A stretch of 64,000 bases of DNA from Sweltsa coloradensis (lineage: Eukaryota > Arthropoda > Insecta > Plecoptera > Chloroperlidae). Below are positions 55,700-64,000 of the stretch, piece after piece. Location of the stretch: the NCBI GenBank assembly GCA_024449915.1, contig JAMZAV010004494.1:61168-125167 (forward strand), given 5' to 3'. Under the pieces are notes generated by a model. That model was not told where the DNA came from, searched no databases, and saw nothing but the letters and a program-made list of their open reading frames with translations. Made by a program: the position numbers and the translations under genes. Each line of letters opens with the position of its first letter. Within the stretch, counting starts at the first letter, position 1.

Positions 55700-56680
55700 C
55701 TAAGAAACGCTTAGTTGGACGCGTTGATAAGCGAGCAAGTGCTATAGCTAGATCCACATTGCACATTTTTTAAATTTTAAAATTTGCGACGTTGCGCAAT
55801 CCAAAGGGCCATGTTTCCAGTGTTATTTATTATTGGCAAGGTAATTCTTTGTGGATAAAATCCAACGCCATCTAGAGGACCTTGACATCATTTCTTTGGG
55901 AAAACTATTTTAACTCTTTGGTAATAACAAATAATACACTGCTTCCTAGATAGTATTTTGATTACTTCTAGGTGGCAGTGCATAGTGACCAGAATTCTCG
56001 TGAGACTTTTCGTTGCCATGGTAACGTTACTTTTGTTAAAATGTAATTTCCATCTACACTACTTATCGGATCAAAATAAAATTAACATATTCGTGACCGG
56101 ACGGATATTCTAAATGATTTGGCCACCTCAGATTTTGTCGCCGTTTAGTTTGAAAAAAAAACTGACGATTAACTTTAGTGTAACTTTTTAACTTTTTGAA
56201 CGATTTTGCCACAAAACAAATGGCATTCAATCTAGTACGAAGATTGCGGATGGTCCAAATTTCAACTCGATCCGAACCTCCGTTCGACCGCTATCATGAG
56301 CCAAAAAAGCTGCGCGACTTTCCGTTGTCATGGTAACGGTACTTTGGTAATTTCCATCTACACTACTTATCGGATCAAAATAAAATTAACATATTCGTGA
56401 CCGGACGGACATTCTAAATGATTTGGCCACCTCAGATTTTGTGTCCGTTTATTTTTAAGTAAACTTTCGATTAACTTTAATGTAACTTTTTAACTTTTTG
56501 AACGATTTTGCCACAAAACTAATGGCATTCAATCGAGAACATAGCTTGCGGATGAACCAAATTTAAACTCGATCCGAGCCTCCGTTCGAACGTTATGGCG
56601 AGACATACAAAAAAAAAAAAAAAACAGTGACTATTTTTTCCGGCAGAGTCAAATGGAAACGCTCGCTTCGCTCGCTCAAC
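55700..56680 (+). mobile_element. Family gamma, copy 2, directly downstream of copy 1
   Basis: Starts CTAAGAAACGCTTAGTTGGA only about 10 bp after copy 1 ends, same orientation. Again two internal blocks; the second begins GTTGTCATGGTAACGGTACT. Right end CGCTTCGCTCGCTCAAC. Confidence 0.9.
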
Positions 56681-56803
56681 AATTATTCAACTCCAAAAGT
56701 TAATTGTGAACATATAATTATTATTTCTTTCTTTTGCGTCTCTTCTATTCACTAAAAAAACTAATTAAAAGAGAACGAGTCTATGCTCACAAAATAATGA
56801 GCT
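56681..56803. other. Unassigned spacer
   Basis: Short AT-rich spacer between a gamma copy and the TTAA element. Confidence 0.4.
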
Positions 56804-57453
56804 TTAAAGGGGCTAAAAACCCCAAAAATTATTTTTACCACGTGATCTATAGCACAATACTACACTTAAATGACCGTTTAAAAAATTATATCTTGTAACT
56901 GTGATTTAACACGAATCTTTTAATTTTTTTGATCCAGAAATTGGCGAAAATTGGTGTTTTGGAAAATTTCCTAAATCGGCTTTAACCTGCTTCTTTTTTG
57001 GTCCACATAGATACTAGAGCATAGTACCAATCTAAAATACCCCTTTATAACATCGAGTCTTGAAACTGTGCCCAAATATACCCTCAAACACGCAAAAATA
57101 TGCATTCCAAAATCACACCCCATCTTGGTAATCAGCATATTTTGACCGAACTACTTGCCCAAATTACAAAACAAAATATAGAGAATTTACAGAAAAGGCT
57201 GTCGAGTACGTCAATAATGGCCAATATTTTTTTGGATCAAAATCCTCCAAGGTCACGGGGCATAAAGATCGTCCCCATGTTATTTCTTATGGAAGATTTT
57301 TGCCGATGGGACCTAGCTCGAAAAATGTCATGTTTGACAATTTTTTGGGAGGTCATGGTGACCCCAATAATTTTTCTGTTAATTGCTAAATTCATTACTA
57401 GTTATCCTGAATGAAATATATTTTTTGAGTTTAGCGGTTAAATACCCCTTTAA
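56804..57453 (+). mobile_element. TTAA-flanked element, full copy
   Basis: 650 bp, ends TTAAAGGGGCTAAAAACCCC and GTTAAATACCCCTTTAA, TTAA at 56804-56807 and 57450-57453. It matches 13354-14013 in reverse complement. The 104-codon frame at 57100-57414 is not preserved in the other copy and has no known motif. Confidence 0.8.
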
Positions 57454-58052
57454 ATAATAATGTTACAACGATTGATACGATGCAAACAATTTATGATTAT
57501 ATTTTCAAAAAACTAATTATTGCATTGATTTTATATAACGTACGTTGATTCAATTTTATAAAACGCGCGTCGTCGTATATAAATAAAGCACCAACTCGAA
57601 GAAAATATGAGCGGAAGGGAGAACGGTTTGGTTTAAATTAAAAACAGATGTATTTGACAGAGTTATCGCAATTACTTTTCAAAGTCCTTTAAGATGAGAT
57701 ATATTGAGGAAAGTCGGGAAAGATGGACGGAGGACCTTCAAATAATACGATGGTAATGTGTGTTCATATGTGGAACGACAAGAGAAGAGATACAACAAAA
57801 ACTTGAAATGACTGAAGAGTGTAGACTAAAGATGAATAGAATATTGAAGTGATGTTTGTAGGAAGAAGAAGAGGGTATTGGCAAACTAACAGAAATTTTT
57901 TAGTTTAAATATCTGGGTAGAAAGCAAAATTGATAATGATATTGCAAAGCGTCCTTGTATCACACTGTTTTTACCAATTAGTTCGGAAACTGCTTTGGAA
58001 ATAAAAGGTAACAGGGAAGTGCAAACTCTACATATATATGCTATAGATAAAA
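57454..58052. other. Unassigned sequence
   Basis: 57700-57870 reads like a decayed LINE or cDNA-type stretch rich in AGA/GAA codons, but no motif could be fixed. Confidence 0.35.
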
Positions 58053-59190
58053 CTAGGAAACGCTCAGTTGGACGCGTTGATAAGCGAGCACGTGCTATAG
58101 CTAGACCCACATTGCACATTTTTTTAAATTTAAAAATTTACGACGTTCGCGTTTCCAGTATTATTTATTATTGCCAAGGTATTTGGGTAAACCCGTGTTT
58201 AAATCTTTACTTTAAAATCCACCGCCATCTAGAGGACCTTGACTCATTGGGAAAAATATTTATGGCGTTTTCCATTGGCCGCACTCAGGTCACACTAGTG
58301 CGCCCTAGTGCGCACTGGATTGCCACTTGTCTTTTCATTTGTTCAGTTTTGTAATGTTATTCAAATGGAGGTTGACAACAATGACATCTCTGCACTCGCC
58401 GAGTGCATGCCAATGGAAAACGCCATTAAACTCTTTGTTGACAAATAATAGACTGCTTCCTCGAAAGTATTTTGATTACTTCTAGGTGGCAGTGCATTAG
58501 AAACTTCGCGCGTCTTTTCGTTGCCATGGCAACGTTACTTTTGTTATAATGTAATTTCCATCTACACTACTTATCGGATCAAAATAAAATTAACATATTC
58601 GTGACCGGACAGACATTCTAAATGATTTGGCTATCTCAGATTTTGTCGCCGTTGAGTTTGAAAAAAAAACTTTCGATTAACTTTAATGTAACTTTTTAAC
58701 TTTTTGAACGATTTTGCCTCAATACTAATGGCATTCAATCGAGAACAAAGCTTGCGGATGGTGAAAATTTCAACTCGATCCGAGCCTCCGTTCGACCGCT
58801 ATCATGAGCCAAAAAAGCTGCACGACTTTCCGTTGCCATGGTAACCGTACTTTGTTATAATGTAATTTCCATCTACACTACTTATCGGATCAAAATAAAA
58901 TTAACATATTCGTGACCGGACGGACATTCTAAATGATTTGGCCATCTCAGATTTTGTCGCCGTGAAGTTTGAAAAAAAAACTTTCGATTAACTTTAATGT
59001 AACTTTTTAACTTTTTGAACGATTTTGCCACAAAACTAATGGCATTCAATCGAGAACAAAGCTTGCGGATGGTGAAAATTTCAACTCGATCCGAGCCTCC
59101 GTTCGAACGTTATCGCGAGACATACAAAAAAAAAAAACAGTGACTATTTTTTCCGGCAGAGTCAAATGGAAACGCTCGCTTCGCTCGCTT
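58053..59190 (+). mobile_element. Family gamma, copy 3
   Basis: Left end CTAGGAAACGCTCAGTTGGA, right end CGCTCGCTTCGCTCGCTTAA. Two internal blocks as in copies 1 and 2, plus an extra segment (58265-58440) containing TTTTCCATTGGCCGCACTCA and its near mirror TGCCAATGGAAAACGCC. Confidence 0.9.
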
Positions 59191-59322
59191 AATTATAAAC
59201 CATATTTTGCTCCTGCACCCACAATTTGTAGTTGTGACGTGTCCAGTTGGAGGCAAAGAAGAAATACACATTATAGCGGTAGAAGTGTTTTTTGTTTGTT
59301 TTTAGTAGCGTCTGAGTAGTAT

Positions 59323-60065
59323 GAGTCGATAAAGAAGTTTCCCCGTTGGGGAGGTCATCCATACTCACTATACCGCCCTAGGTTAAATAAAAAGTCGGTT
59401 TTTGGCGTTGGGAATCTAACGTTCCGCGCGACTCTGTGTGACGATTGATGGAACTACTTCAATAAAAGTACGTCACTTTTCTACTAGTAGTTAACAGTCG
59501 ATGACGACAAATGGCGGAAACGTCAAAATATTAAATACGATCGAATGTTGGCAAATGTTTTGGCAGAAAGCAAACTGTCTTTATTAATGAGGATATTTCT
59601 GATGGAGTAGACCTAAGCTTGGGAGCTAGGCCGACAATATGTATTGTTCAAGATTTCGATTTGAGTGCCAAAGGCGTACTTACGTCTGAAAACTGTATTG
59701 TGGCCTTGGGCCTAGGCTACTCTTACGTCCGTTAGGCTTGAACAAGGCATATCTCAAATTATTTCGCACGAAAATGTCAGTGACGCCTGCGCAACACTTT
59801 ATAGTACAATAATAAATCAAAAGTAAATCGTTTTTAAAGACTAGGCCCAGGGCTAATATGATTGAAATAAAATTGAAGTTTGACGTTTCGTCTGTTGTTT
59901 GTTGATTTCAGCGTCACTGCACATCGATAATCTACTGACCGTATTTAGCGTGCAGTGCTTTTATTAGTTTCACATTGGAGCCGCTCTCAGCGCGCAGGAC
60001 GTTAGATTCCGTTTTGACTTGGGAGTAAGGGGACCTCCCCAAAGGGGAAACTTCTTTATCGACTC
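59323..60065. mobile_element. MULE-like non-autonomous element
   Basis: Long inverted ends: GAGTCGATAAAGAAGTTTCC with CCGTTGGGGAGGTC on the left is mirrored by GACCTCCCCAAAGGGGAAAC with TTCTTTATCGACTC on the right, and partial pairing continues inward (GGAATCTAACGTTCCGCGCG versus CGCGCAGGACGTTAGATTCC). The flanks GAGTAGTAT and TGGTAGTAT are compatible with a 9-bp duplication with two mismatches. Long inverted repeats and 9-bp duplications suggest a Mutator-like MITE. An open frame around 59570-59733 inside has no known motif. Confidence 0.6.
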
Positions 60066-60072
60066 TGGTAGT

Positions 60073-60392
60073 ATGAGTGACGAAGATGGACAAAAGACGG
60101 AGAAGATAATCAGTAAGAAACTGAGAACAGAGAGCTTGAACTATAAGCTGAGAAGAGAAGGACATGATTCCGAAGAAACAGTTTGAACAGGATGCAGGGG
60201 GACAAGAAGAGAAATCGAGTGAGGCCCAGACTGAGGAGGGAAGAGGTAATATAGACGGACGGATGAGTTGCTTGGAAAAGAGTTGAACAGGAAAACTAGT
60301 TTGAAGACAGGAAAATATTAGAAAAGCAGGTGTCAAGACCTGAGGAAGAGGATGAGAAAGAGGAAGAAGGAGACAATAAGAGTGAAGTGTAA
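60073..60392 (+). other. Purine-rich tract, possible coding remnant
   Basis: An ATG at 60073 opens 37 codons (MSDEDGQKTEKIISKKLRTE...). Other frames continue with charged residues (FEQDAGGQEEKSSEAQ; RPEEEDEKEEEGDNKSEV before TAA at 60390). Together they could be a frameshifted acidic protein. However the plus strand here is so rich in A and G that all frames are Lys/Glu/Arg-rich, so chance is a real alternative. Confidence 0.3.
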
Positions 60393-61522
60393 AGCCGACT
60401 TCAATAGACCCAGGGGTACAAGAGTTTGGTGGGATCCACCCCCCTACCCGACTTAATTGTTGGACATAGGATATTATTATTGTCGATCATAACTTCATAC
60501 TTTGTCATTGATTTATGTAGTAAAAGTGTACCTAATAATAAATGCTATCTAGCATCTTCAGTTTCTTGTTATGAAAGTGTGTTACATAAAATGTGTTTCT
60601 AAGTAGAATGTTATACATGTTATCTTATCAAATTATTAACCTAAGCTCGACGACTAGAAATGACACGTAGAGGGTAATGTTTTTTATTGGGCATTATATC
60701 GTTCATGTTTGATTTAATGAAACGTATACACGTCGTAAATATTAAAAATACCTTCTAACAAAGTAGCGTCCCCAAAACCTCGCTTCACACAATCACACCT
60801 CACTTTATTCACAATGTAATATTTTTATCCTCCACTCTTATTCGAATCAACAATATCGTTGAAATGTCTCTTTACCTACTTTATACCTTCATAAATATTA
60901 GTTATAGTTTTGTCGTAACGTGAAGGACAGTAAAGTTGAACGTCACTTAGTAATGATCAGACTAGTCTAGCTCATCTCGAGATTGAAGTTGGATGACGTC
61001 ATCTACCTTCACTACACCTGACTCTCCCGAAGTTTATTCCTAGCAAGAATATACGTTACTCTTTACATTTTCTATTTACGACAGCTACCGGATAAAACTT
61101 AAACATATCTGTAGATTGAACACCTTAAAATATTAAACAACATTTTTAAAAGCTGAGCTCCGCTAAATCGATAACTATTTTCTGTACGTTCGTCTGTGCT
61201 GTATCACGTATCATGATAAACACCAAACGGCTCCGATTCACATGGTCTTTTTCATCTTGCCCACCAACAAGAGATCAGAGGGCGGGACTAGGCTAGCCTG
61301 ATCCAAAGGGAAATTTTGCATTGAGAGCATAGAGAAATTCGTTTTAGGTAAGTTCTTGTTCTCTCAACTGACTGACTCCTCACATTTTTAAAATTTTAAT
61401 CAGTTGATACGGAAATGGAAATAAAAAGCTCTACAGCCAAACTTTTCTAAAAGTTGTTTAATCATTGTAAAAAATAAACTTATTTCCACGATTTTGAATT
61501 TTGTAAAACAAAATATAAAATG
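60393..61522. other. Unassigned, apparently low-repeat sequence
   Basis: About 1.1 kb with no copy of the window's repeat families and no open frame of note. Confidence 0.4.
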
Positions 61523-61855
61523 CTAATATTTACCATACCCGTGATTTTTTTTTTGGTTTCTTGCCCCACAATATTGATAATCTACTACTGAAGGGCTGTT
61601 AATATATTTATGACAACCATACGATTTTTCATACACGTCGTATGCTTCCTTGCCGAACGTACGGCTATTTTGCCAACTGCCGAATGTGTGTCCTATTTCC
61701 TGTGATCTAGTTAACCCGGCACCTCCACCAAAAGAGTCGACGTTGTACAACAGTAACCTTCGCAAGGAATTTTTGACACACCGTACCGTGCATCGGTAGT
61801 TATTGTGTGCGGCAATGGAAATAAGGCATTTAAAAATAAATTATGTTCTTGACTT
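61523..61855 (-). CDS. Possible coding exon, unidentified (Gly/Tyr/Cys-containing)
   Basis: The minus strand is open for about 110 codons from a TAA near 61855 to TAG at 61523. It includes CLISIAAHNNYRCTVRC, FGGGAGLTRSQEIGHTFGSW and EAYDVYEKSYGCHKY, ending NHGYGKY. There is no ATG near the start, so if real it would be a terminal exon entered by splicing. Composition is balanced and not low-complexity, and the sequence lies outside recognised repeats. I do not recognise the family; chance cannot be excluded. Confidence 0.25.
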
Positions 61856-61863
61856 TAATATTA

Positions 61864-62333
61864 CTAGGAAGCTTCGCAAACGCTTTTTCAGGCGCGTTGC
61901 TGGATGAGCGAATGTTTTTTAAAAAGATAAAAGCGTAAAATTGCGATTTTCATGCTAAATTATTTTACGATTGCACTCAAATTTCACACAAATATATAAA
62001 TTCATAAAATTAAGGTTCCGTGAAAAAATAATTACAATCGGATAAAGCATGTAGGTGTTATAAGTCGAAGGATTTTTTTAAAAATCGAAAATAATCGTAA
62101 AATTGCGATTTTAATGAGAAATAATTTTTCGATTGCGCTAAAAAAAAGTGGCAGTTCTAAGTTCAGAGATTTCGAAGGCCTCCGAAAATTTCATCGCAAT
62201 TGGAGTATTGGTTTAGCCGAAATCGTGTTAACAAACAGACAAAAATACAAAAAAAAGAAAGAAAAAAAACATTCCGGATTTTTTTCTCCAGAGTAGTGAA
62301 ATGGAATCTCTGCTTCGCTCGCTACGCTCATCC
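61864..62333 (+). mobile_element. CTAGG superfamily, family beta, complete
   Basis: Left end CTAGGAAGCTTCGCAAACGC, TTTTTCAGGCGCGTTGCTG, GGATGAGCG; one to two central monomers; right end CTTCGCTCGCTACGCTCATC plus C. This shows that beta and alpha share the same 3' half and differ only in the left spacer. Flanks carry ATTA on both sides. Confidence 0.9.
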
Positions 62334-62392
62334 AATTATTATTATTATAGTTGATGACAGCAACTATAAATAATGCTATCTTGATATTTACG

Positions 62393-62842
62393 GTAGGAAA
62401 ACGCTTAAGTCCCGCCGCGTTGTTGGATGAGCGTAATTGGTGCATTGAGCTGTCATGTGTTATGAGGATTTTCTCTGTTGGTCTGTGACAAAATTATTAC
62501 TAAGTCAAAGAATTTTTATAAAATTAAAATAAATTAAATAAAAAAATAATTTTATTTTTATTATTAATCGTAATTTTAAAAAAAGGAAAAAAATCGTAAA
62601 ATTGCGATTTTCATAAGAAATAATTATTCGATTGCGCTCAAAAACGTGGCAGTTCTAAGTTCAGAGATTTCGAAGGTCTCCATAAAATTTCATCGCAATC
62701 GGAGTATCGGTTTAGCCGGAATCGTGTTAACAAACAGACAAAAATACAGAAAGAAAAAAAAAAAAAAAACATTCCGGATTTTTTTCTCCAGTGTAGTGAA
62801 ATGGAATCTTCGCTTCGCTCGCTTCGCTCGCTACGCTCATCC
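62393..62842 (+). mobile_element. Family alpha, tandem copy 1
   Basis: Starts TAGGAAAACGCTTAAGTCCC, GCGTTGTTGGATGAGCG, landmark GGTGCATTGAGCTGTC, no full central monomer, right end CGCTTCGCTCGCTACGCTCA plus TCC. The right terminus has an extra TCGCTTCGC copy. Confidence 0.9.
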
Positions 62843-63600
62843 AAAAACGCTTAAGACCCGCCGCGTTGTTGGATGAGCGTATGGTGCATTGAGCTGCCAT
62901 GTGTTATGCGGATTTTCTGTTGTTCTGTGAAAAAATCATTACTAAGTTGAAGATTTTTTTTTCAATTAAATTAAATTATATTGAAAATTTACTTTAATTT
63001 TTAATTTTTTTAATTAATCGTAATTTAAAAAAAGAAAAAATCGTAATATTGAAATTTTCATAAAAAATGATTATTCGATTGCACTCAAATTTCACACGAA
63101 TATAATAATGAATAAAATTAAGGTTCTGTGAAAAAATCATTACAATAGGATAAAGCATGTAGGTGTTATAGGTCAAAGAATTGATTAAAAAAAGAAAAAA
63201 CCCGTAAAATTTCGAATTTCATGAGAAATAATTTTTCGATTGCGCTCAAATTTCACACGAATTACCATAATTCATAAAATTAAGTTCTGTGAAAAAATCA
63301 TTAAAATCTGATAAAACATGGAGGTGTTATAAGTCGAAGAAATTTTTTAAAAATCGAAAAAAAATCGTAAAATTGCGATTTTCATGAGAAATAATTTTCC
63401 AATTGCGCTCAAAAACGTGGCAGTTATAAGTTCAGAAATTTCGAAGGCCTCCATAAAATTTCATCACAATTGGAGTATTGGTTTAGCCGGAATCGTGTTA
63501 ACAAACACAAAAAATACAGAAAAAAAAAGAAAAAAAAGAAAGAAAAAACATTCCGGATTTTTTTCTCCAGTGAAGTGATATGGAATCTTCGCTTCGCTTC
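62843..63600 (+). mobile_element. Family alpha, tandem copy 2
   Basis: Begins immediately after copy 1 with AAAAACGCTTAAGACCCGCC, lacking CTAGG. It has two to three central monomers (GATTGCGCTCAAATTTCACA near 63070 and 63237, period about 160 bp) and ends at CTTCGCTTCGCTTC, short of the usual terminus. Confidence 0.9.
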
Positions 63601-63638
63601 TAATAACATTGGGCTTTGTATTTGAACAATGATCGTTA

Positions 63639-64000
63639 CTAGGAAAACGCTTAAGTCCCGCCGCGTTGTTGGATGAGCGTAATTGGTGCATTGAGCTGCC
63701 ATGTGTTACGCGGATTTTCTGTTGTTCTGTGGAAAAAATCATAACTTTGTCGAATATTTTTTTTTAAGTTAATAGAATAAAATAAAAATTAACTTAATTT
63801 TTTTAATAAATCGTAATTTTTAAAAAAGAAAAAAATCGTAAAATTGCAATTTTCATAAGAAATAATTATTCGATTGCGCTCAAATTTAACACGAGTATAT
63901 AAATTCATGAAATTAAGGTTCTGTGACAAATTTATTACAATATGATAAAGCATGTAGGGAGGTGTTATTAAGTCAAAGAATTGTTTTAAAAAAGAAAAAA
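63639..64000 (+). mobile_element. Family alpha, tandem copy 3, cut by window edge
   Basis: CTAGGAAAACGCTTAAGTCC, CGTTGTTGGATGAGCG, GGTGCATTGAGCTGCC and the first monomers. Same orientation as copies 1 and 2. Confidence 0.9.

Noticed and set aside
62114..63578. Similar short proteins (for example SSEISKV..KFHRNR...GIVLTN) predicted from many alpha, beta and B copies.
   Set aside because: They come from the shared 3' half of one repeat family, occur in two frames, contain frame-breaking indels between copies and end in A-run translations. Similarity follows nucleotide homology, so I see no evidence of selected protein.

Overview
This is a eukaryotic, almost certainly animal (invertebrate) nuclear window. 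It is AT-rich, has no compact gene order, and is built mostly of nested mobile elements: Jockey-type LINE fragments, a Penelope-like reverse transcriptase, tRNA- and 5S-derived SINEs, hAT-, CACTA- and MULE-like non-autonomous DNA transposons, and above all one very large superfamily of short non-autonomous elements. The only host-gene sequence I can name is one exon of an MFSD6-like major-facilitator transporter (minus strand, about 423-656). The species cannot be fixed. The dominant repeat has the architecture of Helentron-associated elements (pearl/CvA-type elements of bivalves, DINE-1 of Drosophila), so a bivalve or other marine invertebrate is possible, but this is inference.

Layout. 0-5 kb: MFSD6-like exon, a TTTA/TTTG microsatellite, then about 3.2 kb of homopolymer-distorted sequence that aligns to cleaner repeat copies elsewhere in the window and is probably bad consensus. 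5-10 kb: a LINE RNase H fragment, fold-back repeats (one in a 467-bp tandem duplication) and a repeat of family B. 10-15 kb: a LINE RNase H domain split by a hAT element with a perfect 8-bp target duplication, tetranucleotide repeats, a TTAA-flanked element and an alpha repeat. 15-23 kb: SINE and GC-richer theta repeats around a decayed Penelope-like RT at 18.3-19.2 kb. 23-29 kb: beta, alpha and B repeats, and a long palindrome interrupted by an alpha element. 29-35 kb: a tandem array of about 1.4-kb composite units. 35-42 kb: delta/epsilon elements, a 5S-derived SINE, tRNA SINEs, a second distorted patch and a B copy. 42.8-46.3 kb: a CACTA-like element inside a SINE, followed by a 5'-truncated Jockey LINE carrying YADD. 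46-54 kb: SINEs, a second hAT copy, a 172-bp tandem repeat split by a SINE, and delta/epsilon composites. 54-64 kb: three gamma elements, a TTAA element, a MULE-like element, and a head-to-tail run of alpha elements to the end of the window.

The main result is the 'CTAGG superfamily'. Families alpha, beta, B, gamma and delta/epsilon share a left end CTAGGRAA...CGC. After a family-specific spacer comes a short box (GGATGAGCG, TAAGCGAGC or AGACGAGTG) whose reverse complement forms the right terminus (CGCTCATCC, GCTCGCTTA, CTCGTCTAA). The two boxes change together between families. Alpha elements carry variable numbers of a central monomer of about 150-165 bp, occur head-to-tail, and at two reconstructable empty sites leave no target duplication longer than 1-2 bp. 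This fits non-autonomous rolling-circle (Helentron-like) elements, whereas the palindromic delta members carry 3-bp target duplications.

There is no operon-like organisation and no complete protein-coding gene. Most open frames are fragments of repeats or arise in low-complexity or damaged sequence.
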